From Chara braunii (Eukaryota > Streptophyta > Charophyceae > Charales > Characeae): a DNA stretch of 37,980 nucleotides. Positions 1-9,092 of the stretch are shown piece by piece. The notes under the pieces were generated by a model that worked only from the letters and a program-made list of their open reading frames with translations, did not search any database and was not told the origin of the DNA. Where the stretch lies: positions 2,633,411 to 2,671,390 of the forward strand of contig BFEA01000022.1 in assembly GCA_003427395.1 (NCBI GenBank), read 5' to 3'. The position numbers were made by a program, and so were the translations under genes. Positions within the stretch are counted from its first letter, which is position 1, and every line of letters starts with the position of its first letter.

Positions 1-34
1 AAAAAAAAAAAAAAAAAAAAAGAGCTAAAACGAA

Positions 35-487
35 GTGCCACTTGGCACACCTGGATGTGACTGGGGCATTTCAAGCCCCAGTGCTTCGACAGTGCCCGCC
101 CGTTTAAAACGGGCAGCTATGGGCCTCGCTGCACCACTCTCGAAATGGGCAAAACGAGAGTGAATCGTCCACTAGAATATGGAAAGATACACGGCCATGA
201 TTTTTGTCTTTTGTGCATTTCAAGATTAGTGCAGTGAGGCCCTGTCTTAGGTAGATTTCCTTTTTTTGTTTTTCTTTTTATTTGTTTTAGATTCTGTCTA
301 GATTTTATTCTTATATTTTGTTTAGATTTTTCTTTTTCTTTCCTTTTGAGTACCTGTTCGTTTTTGAACGAACGGGCAGCTCAAAAGCTCGACTGTTTCG
401 TCGGACTTCCACCGACTCATCAGGAGGTTGTACCCCGACAGTCTGCTGATCGGGGTGAACCTTCAACCAGAACATGGAGACATACAC

Positions 488-558
<71 letters not shown>

Positions 559-1072
559 AAAGCCCATCAGAGAGTGCCCGTTCGTTTTGAAACGGGCTGC
601 TCTCTTGGGCCACCGCGCGCCTGTATCAGACGCCCAGCTTGCACCAGATACAGGCGCAGGGTAGGGGGCAAGGAAACCCTTTGAGCTTGACTCCAGTCCG
701 ACTCCGATAAATAACTGGGGTGGGGGCAGCCATTCGTTTCGAACGGCGAGTTGGCCCTCACAAAGAAATGAAGGGGTTAGGAAAGAAAAAAAAGGGGGAA
801 AAGAGAAGGAGAAGAAGGAGAAGTTGGGAAAAAAAAACGGCCACGGATTTAACCGCGGCCTCAGTCCAGATGCAGGTTTAGAAGCATCTGGACTTTGACA
901 AGACAGCAGACGGTTGGATTCAACAGTCTGCTGAAAAAGGCTTTGTACAGCCTTTGGTAAGCTGCGTCTGGCCGCGAGTGAAGGCCAGATGCATTACCAA
1001 AGGTCTGAACTTAGTTTCCTTAGGGGAACATCAGACTTTATGGCCCTTGATGGCGATCTAGATCAAGGGCCA
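35..1072. repeat. Train of consecutive unrelated hairpins (L1)
   Basis: Perfect or near-perfect stem-loops follow one another with little spacing. They are: 35-48 (GTGCCA/TGGCAC); 61-81 (7 bp); 98-114 (GCCCGTTTAAAACGGGC, a perfect palindrome); 353-376 (10 bp with one T-G); 576-597; 617-657 (11 bp); 730-746; 839-860; 863-894 (11 bp); 904-933 with an inner GTTG/CAAC; 936-955; 951-1003 (about 20 bp with a bulge); and 1041-1072 (11 bp). Stem sequences are unrelated to each other. Only the (GA)n tract and short A- or T-rich stretches separate them. The matching hairpins lie in R1 at 33304-34242. Confidence 0.85.
491..554. repeat. (GA)n microsatellite
   Basis: An uninterrupted GA dinucleotide tract of about 64 bases. 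It has a syntenic partner in R1, a (CT)n tract at 33808-33891, so the repeat was already in the ancestral arm and only its length has changed. Open frames across it (RERERE or SLSLSL) are artefacts. Confidence 0.98.
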
Positions 1073-1199
1073 GGCTCAGATCCGAGTTTTAGCTGGGGCA
1101 AGGCAGCTGCCCTCAGCCTTCAGCCAGCTATAAAACAGCCAGCACCTAGCCAGCCAGCATTCATTTGTGGCTGGTGCTGCTGGCATTCTGCTTAGTTGA

Positions 1200-1440
1200 A
1201 TGCTGGCTGCTGGTGTGAGGAAGCTGCTGGAGAATGAGAGAGGGCTGAGCGGAGGTCTGCAAGAGAGTGAGGGAGGAGAACTGCTGGAAGTGGCCATAGC
1301 TGTGGAACACAGCCATAGCCGCCATCTCAGCGAGGGGGAGAGAGGGAGAGAAGTGTTGGAGGTCTGCAGGGAGCATGAGAGTGAGGGCAGCCATAGCTGC
1401 CGCTGCACTTGGTGGAGCGCGGGGGAGGTGCTGTTCGTTC
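1200..1440. repeat. Purine-rich block with duplicated GGAGGTCTGC
   Basis: GGAGGTCTGC occurs at 1251 and again at 1358, each followed by a GAGAGTGAGG-type stretch and a CATAGC-rich hairpin (1293-1325, CCATAGCTG... and CAGCCATAGC). The inverted counterpart in R1 is about 32980-33190, with two copies of GCAGACCTCC at about 33022 and 33120. A related block sits in the central element near 18740-18870. No coding signal is seen. Confidence 0.7.
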
Positions 1441-1465
1441 AGCACGGCGACGACATCGGGTTTAT

Positions 1466-1790
1466 CAACGGTAGTGGGGAAGCGCTGCCGAAATTTTGTG
1501 GCGGCGGCTATGCCTTTTCAACGGTGGTGCGGAAGCGCTGCCGAAATTTTGCGTTGGCGGCTATGCCTTTTCAACGGTAGTGCGGAAGCGCTGCCGAAAT
1601 CTTGCAGCGGCAGCTGTTTTTTTCAACGGTAGTGCGGAAGCGCTGCCGAAATTTTGCAGCGGCGGCTATGCCTTTTCAACGGTGGTGCGGAAGCGCTGCC
1701 AAAATTTTACGGCGGCAACTGATTTTTTTGGCGGTGACTCGGAAGCACTGCCAAAATTTTGCGGCGGCAGCGGTGTTTCTTTTAGTGGTG
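1466..1790 (+). repeat. 53-bp minisatellite, six to seven units
   Basis: Unit starts (CAACGG or a variant) fall at 1466, 1519, 1572, 1624, 1677 and about 1730, with a decayed seventh near 1785, so the period is 52-53. Each unit contains GCGGAAGCGCTGCCGAAATT, centred on the palindrome AGCGCT, followed by a GCGGCGGC run. The period is not a multiple of three, so the units fall in changing frames and the ORFs here are not real. A decayed, inverted version occurs in R1 at 32700-32960. Confidence 0.9.
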
Positions 1791-2490
1791 GTGTGGATGT
1801 GCTGTCCAGTTTTTACGGCGCCAACGACAATTTTGAGAAGTGTCGTCAAGAGGGGGCGTGTTTTGAGGTGGTGTTGACGTTGTGATGTCCGCATATTGCG
1901 GCGGCGACGCCTCGACACAGTGGTGACATAGTAGTACTGGTCGCAAGTGGTGACAGCGCTGAGGCACTGAGGGGATTGCGTGCCAGTGGGCGATCCTTGA
2001 GGGAGTGGTGTGTATCACTTTTCTGACAATTTACTGCGGCGATCTTCTCGTCTGGAGCGTGATCTTACACGGTTTTGTTGAATGAGCCACGTCCATCTCA
2101 ACTTCACTCAAGGTTAGTTGAATGACTCAGATTTCCCTTCACACCTGTGTGAACCCACACTTGCTTGACCCTGTTCTTTGAATGTTCACTGAAAGGGTAG
2201 AGGAAGTTGTGTTTTGTTTGCACGCGTGAATGGAAGTCTGACATGAGTTCGGGGAGTGCATTGTTTTCGTTTGAACCTATTGTTTGATTTGATGTGCAGG
2301 TAAGTAGAAGGATGCTTGAAATGATGATTGTTTTCTATTTTTTGCTTGCATGCATGTTGAAAGGATGGGAAGACAACTGACGACGAGAAACGGAGCGATC
2401 ACACAAAGGGGTAGAAGTGATTCGTCTAGGTTCGCCCTTGACGTCAGGCGATAAGGGTTGACCGTCTGCTATGGTAAGTGCATTACCTTT

Positions 2491-2666
2491 CCCTAGGAGG
2501 CATCTGAGGCGGGGGTTCGTTGCCTTAGGGGCCGACCCTGTTAGCGTCTCGGAGTGGACCGCTTAGGCGGGGGGATACCATGCTGTCGTGGTGGAGCCAG
2601 CCCGACTTCTGAGATCCGAGGCTCGCTCGGGCGAGGACGAGGGGTATCCGAGACCACCTCCTAGGG
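2491..2666. other. Structured block closed by a 10-bp stem
   Basis: CCCTAGGAGG at 2491-2500 is perfectly complementary to CCTCCTAGGG at 2657-2666, about 157 nt away. Inside lie shorter inverted pairs, such as GGGGATACC (from about 2571) with GGGGTATCC (2641). The R1 counterpart (31558-31737) also has a perfect 10-bp closing stem, displaced by a few bases and different in sequence. Together this looks like a multi-branched fold rather than a chance palindrome. The biological role is unknown. Confidence 0.6.
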
Positions 2667-3559
2667 GATGGGTGTGTGCTATTCACGGGAGGTGTCAAGT
2701 TCTTGGCGGCTCACGTTAAGAAGGACCGCTATAGTTTACCCTTCTAGTGGCCGTCTTAGGAGCCACAGACGAATGGGGAACTGGTGCCATAAGAAGCCCA
2801 GTTCGTGTGTTCACTAGCTATGGATGGAGTGCGACTAGGCACTATCTTCGCGGATAGGGTTGCACCATAAGAAGTGCAAGCCTAGGACGATCAGACTAGT
2901 TGACGGAAAAAATGTAACTAAAGCATGGCCTTGAATATCTTTATATCGCAGACTGGTATTTCATCATTCGTGAAACAGAAAAAGTAATTATTGCTCAGGA
3001 GGACAAAGCGACCAACATGGATCATTCGCTGAGCTTCATCATTTGAAAATGGATCCTTGACCTCAATGAGGCATTCAACGTTCGGTCGTTGAAGTCGAGT
3101 ACTGACTTGTAGAGGTGGTAGCCGAATTACTTGCATATGACATTCACGCCAAAGTTAGCGAAGTAATGAAGTCGTCACTAAAACAATAACACCCTAGAGT
3201 CTGAATTTATCTGCGTTTCTTTTCTAGCAGTCAGTATGGGGCGGAATGAAAGAACTTGGCAACGCATCTCATCAAGTCGAGAAAGTCGTGACAGTCCAGC
3301 CGTCTGGCAGGCAGAGTGCAGATGCCTTAGTCAGGCGTCATTTAAGCGTCGCATTGTGTATAGGTCATGCTTTGATTTTTTGTTGATAAGAGTTGTTTGA
3401 AGCCAAGTCAACATTTGTCGCATGCATGATTGTATTATATATAGGTTGATTTAAGAAGATATGTCAACTTACGTTGACCTGAGTCTTCTTTTGATGTTTA
3501 ACTTTTGATTGTCTTTGGAAGAAGGGACTAGGATTGATTGAGGTTTTCTTACGCTTGGA

Positions 3560-3992
3560 ATATCACGTCTTAGTCGACCGACGTTGGTCCGATTCCTGGG
3601 AGATCAGCGCCCCAGGGACAGACGGCGTTCGGGTTCACTTCGGTGTTTAACCATGCGTACCTATGCTACAGCGAGCGAGCAAACGCCCTCGGCCGGCCTA
3701 CCTCTGCAATTGCATTATAAAAGTTTTCACATGTGGGTCGGTAGCTCGGCGGGGATACGCCCCTAAGGGTGGTGACAGCCCCTTAGGGAAGGTAAGTTGT
3801 GCCCCACGGAAACCTATCCTGTCGTAGGGGACCGCGGGATGTACAGCTGGCGCACTCGGTCGGAGCGGCGAAGGGTCGGCGCGGGTTACCGTGTCATCCC
3901 CGAGTTGTCTCTAGAAAGTTAAAAGACTAAGTTTCTCCTGCGTGACGCGGCTGGGAGGGCCCTCGCTCGCGCGGGGGCCGATGCGCTCGACA
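3560..3992 (+). repeat. Terminal module, copy 1 (L1 end)
   Basis: One of four copies of a conserved block of about 430 bp. The others are 12812-13210 (minus), 28000-28404 (plus) and 30189-30625 (minus). Shared landmarks in order are AGTCGACCGACG, a CGCCCTCGG stretch, CTCTGCAATTGCAT, GGTAGCTCGGCGGGGATACG, the hairpin CCTAAGGGTGGTGACAGCCC, GAAGGTAAGTTG, CCTATCCTGTCGTAGGGG, TGGCGCACTCGGTCGGAGCG, and the terminal hairpin ending GCGCTCGACA. Downstream of GACA the copies share only MCG, which suggests this is the element boundary. TATAAAAG (about 3716) is present only in this copy, so it is not a convincing promoter. Confidence 0.85.
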
Positions 3993-4100
3993 CCGCAAGC
4001 ACGAAATGTGGGCACGTAGGTACCTGGCACCCGACCATCAGCATTCCATTGTATTTTAATAACCTCTCCTATGTTTGCCTAAGCCCAAGTGCAAGAGTGA

Positions 4101-4122
4101 GTGCGCACGCGCACGCGCGCGC

Positions 4123-4195
<73 letters not shown>
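4101..4195. repeat. Compound (GC)n(GT)n microsatellite
   Basis: A short GCGCACGCGC run passes into about 70 bases of pure GT. Alternating purine-pyrimidine DNA of this length is a classical Z-DNA-prone tract. ORFs reading VCVCVC or HTHTHT through it are artefacts. Confidence 0.97.
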
Positions 4196-4196
<1 letters not shown>

Positions 4197-5862
4197 AACC
4201 ATCCGCGTTTCATCGGGAATAACCAGCAAAGAGTGGCCAGATGAAAGGGAAACTGGCATATTAAGAAAAAGCAACCAATGTTCTATACGTGATTCCTCTC
4301 TGCATCCCGTAGGGTATGGGCCAGTCTCTGTCTTTGTTAAAGACCTTTAGAATGTAGTCTCAGGAAACCCCCCATGGGCCACGGCATCAGCGAATGGGTT
4401 AAGGGGTGTGGCTTTCGACCATGCGAAAGTTCAGGGCCGAAAGTTGGACCTGCAGCCTCTGAAAAGTCTCTAGAAGTCCTTAGATTGGTAGGCTTGGGGT
4501 CAGGGCTCAAATTAAGGTACCCGGGGCCTCTAGAAGTCAATATTAGACCCTATGAAACTCAACAGTCAATCCCTACCTGGTCCAGAAGTCGAAGAGTCTA
4601 AGATTTCGCCAACAGTTAACCACGGCATGCATCACACGTTCAACACTCTGGAAGCTTCCAAGGCCAGCTGAGTCCACATACTCACTGGCTGTGACAAATT
4701 GTTGGCCGTGAATTCTCAGCTGTCAGAGGAGGGGGAGGTCCCAGTGGTGGCAACACTACGAAAGAACGGCCTGCCCGGTCTGGGTGATTCATTCTGCCTT
4801 GCACTTGTTGGAGTGCTTCTAGGAGCCAGTGGAGAGAAGAAGGCCGACAGAGAGAGTGTGAGGGTGCTGTAGCTGGAGGTGCTGATGCACCCTAGTGAGA
4901 GAAGAGGAGAGGTATGATGTAGAGCCCGAGGTTTGGGGGGAAGAGGAAGCTTACTTGGAGAGTGCTTCTCCCGAGTGTTCAGGCATAGCTGGTGCAGAGG
5001 AGGCCAGCAGTTGCATGCGCTCTTCATCTTCGTCCAAGGTTCAGAGGTATGTGGACTTGGATATGTCTGGCGCCATACAGAGAAGGGTCTGTGGTGGACA
5101 TTTGTAGGAGGACGTAACCATTGTAGAGGGATTGGCAAGGAGGAGGAGGAAGCACCTTTTGGCCGGCGGCCATAGCTACCCAAAGACTCCGAAAGTAGGA
5201 GCAAGACCAGCCTTCATTGTTCAAGATTTCTGTTGGCGCATGTGCAATAGAGAGAATGTCTGGCACTGGTGTTGGTGAGGTCATGGGATGAGAGGGAAGG
5301 TTACCATAACTTCAGGGTGGGAATGTGGCCGTGATTGAAGTTGGAGCCTCCATGCTGCTTCAGAAGGTAGACATTATTCTTCAAGTTCCAGCATTATTGC
5401 ACTACAGTCTTCACACTAATAAAGCACCTGGTCATTATCGCTGTATAAACTGAAAGTTGCCCCAAATGCAGCTATAATGACCAGGCATTCTATTCGGGTG
5501 ATGACGGTAGCCTGGGATAGGCCAATGCTGTAGAGAGATTGAATTGCCACGTGACATTGTGTCTAGTCTGGCGATGGAGTGCAGAGTCACAGGCCAGAAA
5601 ATACATTGAGGTGGCGATACAGAATCCGAATGGAGAAGACGAAGAAGCAACTTGAACGCTGTAGCAATTGGCTATATTTTACAGATATTCACATGCTTTT
5701 GCTCACTCTTGTTGCTCATTGATGTCTCAATTTGGTGGTTATCATTGATCGTGAAGTTCTGAAGTCAGGCTCATTACAGCTGTTTCTGGTAGGAGGTATT
5801 CAGTAAAGAACAGGTGGTGAGTGGAAAGGGGTGCCTGCTACGAATAAGAATGGTGTGGATGA

Positions 5863-5975
5863 CGTCCTCAGGGACATCCGTTAAAATTGGAACCATACAG
5901 AGAGGACTACGGTAGCATGGCCACTGTGCAAGGATGACACACGTAAAATTTATAACTTGAGAGATGGTCCCCAAA
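5863..5975 (+). pseudogene. U6 snRNA-like sequence, degenerate
   Basis: The stretch follows the spliceosomal U6 snRNA from end to end. It has a GTCC start, then GGGACATCCG, AAAATTGGAAC, the ACAGAGA box (5897-5903), TAGCATGGCC with the AGC triad (5914-5916), GTGCAAGGATGACAC and ATGGTCC near the 3' end. Departures from the conserved plant sequence include CCATACAG for CGATACAG, extra bases around 5904-5912, CACTG for CCCTG, and an insertion after GATGACAC that lengthens it to about 113 nt. There is no T-run terminator: it runs into CCAAAAAAAG. I see no upstream sequence element or TATA box. It is most likely a retroposed pseudogene. The catalytic boxes are intact, so a divergent variant is not excluded. 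Confidence 0.75.
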
Positions 5976-7100
5976 AAAAGGGAAAAACGAATGGTGTGGG
6001 TGATCGCGCTGAGGATACGATGGCACCAGCAATGTTTCTCAAGCTCATGTGAAAGGAGCTGCCCTTCAAGATGCCCTGAGCTACAGTACGAGAGTGGGTA
6101 TGATGTATCACTGTATCGCAGTGCTTGGGGGGACACCAGACTGTCTTTGAACTGCAGTGCCTGAGCATCACCTGGTATTTGCCAATATGACACAAAGTAT
6201 AATGGCAAAGATAGGCAAAAGGCGCTACAACATTAAACATGGCAGTGGTAGAGGCTGGTAGGAAGTAGAAAAGGGCAGTCATGCTGCAGTAGGGCTACTA
6301 CATTGTTGTTGCATTGATAATTGGAGGCGACAAGTTGGCTTTTCTTTATCAAGACGCTTCAGTGTTCTGTTTGCTCCTAATTGATATGGATTCCACTTTG
6401 GTATTCTACTTTCAACTCGGCTCAATCATGCTTGGTCTTCTATGAGATTTTGCATTCTGGAAAATTTGGTTTTCTCATTGCGTGGCTCCTTGCTGTTCTA
6501 GGTGCAGGAGGGGTTGCATTTTCAGATATATTGCAGTTCCTCTCTTGTATGTCTTTATCTTCTAAGGTGATGGACACTAAATGTATGGATATGTGGAGTA
6601 CACTAGCGGATGGTGAGCCAAGAGGATGATGACATGAGGTTATTCTAGAGGTCCACAATCACCTTCTGATTCTTCAGGCCCAATAACCCCATCCACCTGG
6701 ATGGATGTAACCTTGTTGCATATATGGATCACCCGAGATGCCATCAAAGAAATCAACAAATAACCTCAGTTTTTCTGTGACAATTGCCTGTTTTGTTTTA
6801 TTGTACTGAGAATCGCAGGTTAAGAAAGACAAGAATGAGAGACCATTTCTCATGTCCGGGTGCAAAGTGGCAGATGGCCAGGGGAAGATGCTGGTTTGTT
6901 GATCATCATGATCTGATATCCCTTGATTCTATGTTTCTCTTTTTGAACTAAGCACGAGTTGTGCAGATTTATGTGTGGGCCTTGTCCAACCAGCTACTGT
7001 TAGTGCTGTGTAGAATTGGCCGTCTTGCATCTCATCTATCAAAGGCCAACAAAATCATTTTGCACATCAGCTGACTAGTGTCTGAACCCAAAAAAAAAGA

Positions 7101-7346
7101 TACGTACGTTCTATTCAATTACCTCGGAAAAATGGGTTTTCTGAAATCGCCTAGGCTGGGCCGCCTATCGGCCGGGCGGGCCCAGGGGGGTCCGCCCGGG
7201 AAATCCAAGCGGCCCCAAAACCCAGCAGAGATTTTTTTTTTTTTTTTTTTTTTTTGAAGCCGGGGTTTTTCTGCGCTACCCTAAAGGACCCCGAATCTGC
7301 AATTAAAAAACTGAAGTTGGGTGTGTGGGGGGGGCGCTGGGGGCGG

Positions 7347-7414
<68 letters not shown>

Positions 7415-7419
7415 GTCCG

Positions 7420-7456
<37 letters not shown>

Positions 7457-7546
7457 CCATCGATAGGATGAGCAAAATCGAACGAATCTACCGCTAGAAT
7501 ATCGAAATAGACACCACTGCACGCGCGAGCGCACACATGTGTGTGT

Positions 7547-7631
<85 letters not shown>

Positions 7632-7632
7632 N

Positions 7633-7683
<51 letters not shown>

Positions 7684-8401
7684 TTTTCCAACCATTCATG
7701 CAGAGAGATAGAGAGAGGCTACTTCCATCGATAGGATGAGCAAATCGTAGAAGAAGAAGAAGAAGCGAAGAAGAAGAAGAAGAAGCTCTTTCTCTCTCTC
7801 TCTCTCGCGCGCGCGCGCAATTTTTTTTTTTGTGTGTGTGTGCAATTGACCCACTTAGCTTGGCGGCGGCGTGGGACCGCGATGGCAGCCTTTGGCGGGC
7901 GGCAGCGTGGTGACGCGCGATGGCGGGCGTCGACGAGCGTTGGCAGGGTATTCGGAGCTGCCGGCGTCGTACGAATACGGGCGAAGGGAGGCGTCGGGTG
8001 GGTGTGTGGGGGAAAAAAAAAGGGGCCCGTAGTTCCCGCCTCGCGGAATTTAAATCGCGGCCCATCTGGGCCGTCGATCTTGGAGATCGACGACGCAGAT
8101 CGGGCCCGATTTCGAATTCCAGAAGTCGAGCCTACCGGCCCCTTTTTTTTTCCATTGGCCTGGATGGTCTCCTGTGGGGGCAAAAAGGCCCTCTGCGTCG
8201 AAATTGGTCGAATCGAACCCCCCTTCCAAAATGCGTTGGGGTTGCCCGGTGGCCAACCGGCCAGGCGCCCCCCCCCCCCCCCCCCCTGGGCAACGACCAT
8301 GACGTCGGGCGGCCCGGGGACCAGCCTATAAAATCGCTGATTTTTCCCCAAATAAAACGTACGATCAAATATAACGTGCGTATTTGAATACAACATACGT
8401 A
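7101..8401. mobile_element. 1.3-kb non-autonomous TIR element
   Basis: TACGTACGTTCTATTCAATT at 7101 matches the reverse complement of the sequence ending at 8401 (TACGTATGTTGTATTCAAAT), with 19 of 22 bases identical over the terminal 22. Inverted similarity resumes further in: GGAAAAAT and GAAATCGCCTAGGCTGGGCC on the left, with the complement of GGACCAGCCTATAAAATCGC and ATTTTTCC on the right. The right end has about 26 extra bases. The interior is microsatellites plus hairpins (for example GTCGATCTTGGAGATCGAC near 8073, and GGGGCCCGTAG near 8023 with CTACCGGCCCC near 8131). No transposase frame exists. I could not recognise a clear target-site duplication. The superfamily is unknown. Confidence 0.65.
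7350..7842. repeat. Cluster of dinucleotide and trinucleotide microsatellites
   Basis: In order: (TC)n 7350-7410, (GA)n 7426-7453, (GT)n 7539-7599 with one AT interruption, (GA)n 7599-7683, (GAA)n-type 7747-7783, (TC)n 7788-7806, (GC)n 7805-7818, T-run 7821-7831 and (TG)n 7831-7842. Position 7632 is an undetermined base. Two copies of a sequence like CCATCGATAGGATGAGCAAA (about 7457 and 7724) lie between the tracts and resemble part of R1 near 34030. All long frames over this stretch are low-complexity artefacts. Confidence 0.95.
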
Positions 8402-9092
8402 CATTGCATTCAAATATTTGCTAACTTCACTTTTTTTTTAAATCAGAAAATTCTGAAAAAAAAAGGGTTGTACTGTTGTAAAACGTTGCAATATGAACAA
8501 CATTTATTTGAGGGTCATGTCGAAATTCACAGCTGAATTTGAGAAAAAAAATAAAAACATGAATAAAAATATATTTAGACGTCCATTTTTTTAAGGGCAT
8601 TTTGTGTGTTTTCTGATTTCTGTGAGAAATGAGCCCTCACGATGTCGCACTTTTTCCAAGTCAGGCCACATCTGGCGACCGGAAAGCCAATAGGCTGATA
8701 CGCAAGATTTTGCTGAATTTTGCAATAATTAAATAAATTAAATAATGCAAATCCCTTCCTGTTGTGTGCGTCTGGCTTTAAGCAAGACCCTTCAATTACG
8801 GTCTTCGCCAGTCCCCGGTCTTAGGAATCTTTTATTCTGATTCAGAACAATAAAGATGATGCAAATAATAATTATAAAATTTTTGTGTGCCATGCATGTA
8901 TCAATTCTGCCAATTTACTAATTTTGAGAACTGTGACAAGATCATCAGGAAACATAACTTCAATCAAAGTCAACGCAAATGAAGCAAGACTGACCGACTG
9001 AAGGCAAAGACGAGTAAATGAGGGAAGGTGAGAACTCGTAATAATCCAAGAAGTACAAATGAAAAAACATGGCCAACACTCGTTTAGAGTCC
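8402..9092. other. AT-rich spacer
   Basis: AT-rich, with several A- and T-runs (8430-8465, 8544-8570). I see no conserved motif, no hairpin train and no similarity to the arms. A short minus frame (8872-9096) abuts the end of the ORF at 9093 but has no features of its own. Confidence 0.5.

Larger units (their letters stand above)
1..3992 (+). repeat. Arm L1 of the outer inverted repeat
   Basis: This whole segment is an inverted, diverged copy of 30189-34310, and the order of blocks is the same in both. Anchors seen by eye include 617-657 with 33702-33744, 1041-1072 with 33308-33340, 2280-2400 with 31920-32060, 2491-2666 with 31558-31737, 3220-3300 with 30950-31020, and 3460-3992 with 30189-30715. 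It begins in an A-run at the window edge, where R1 also has a homopolymer (34297-34308), so L1 is cut off on the left. It ends at GACA (3989-3992), the end shared with three other copies of the terminal module. There is no protein-coding content: long frames here are hairpin or microsatellite translations. The family is not one I can name. A long terminal repeat or a long-TIR transposon arm are the alternatives. Confidence 0.85.
3993..7100. other. Spacer between arm L1 and the 7101 element
   Basis: This is a 3.1-kb stretch without a recognisable gene. It holds the GC/GT microsatellite, an A/G-rich part (about 4700-5200), the U6-like sequence at 5863-5975 and moderately AT-rich DNA from 6280 onward. 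Minus-strand frames of 110-162 codons (4716-5204, 5774-6208, 5950-6282) have no recognisable motif, and two of them overlap each other. The hairpin trains of the neighbouring arms are largely absent, so it may be non-element DNA. I see nothing else in it. Confidence 0.5.

Noticed and set aside
1200-1885. Overlapping plus-strand ORFs over the minisatellite (126 and 129 codons)
   Set aside because: The 53-bp period makes the repeat read in all three frames, and the translations are repeats of the same DNA.
2379-2400. Hammerhead ribozyme core (CTGACGA...GAAAC)
   Set aside because: There is no room for stem II between the two core boxes, and the corresponding R1 sequence does not keep them.
5435-6282. 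Possible PIF/Harbinger-like transposase on the minus strand
   Set aside because: Scattered phrases in three frames looked suggestive, but no ordered DDE or helix-turn-helix set could be followed, and part of the span is the U6-like sequence on the other strand.
7409-8065. 218-codon minus-strand ORF and its overlapping companions (to 8413)
   Set aside because: They run through TC, GT and GAA tracts and GC-rich hairpins in several overlapping frames, with no domain.
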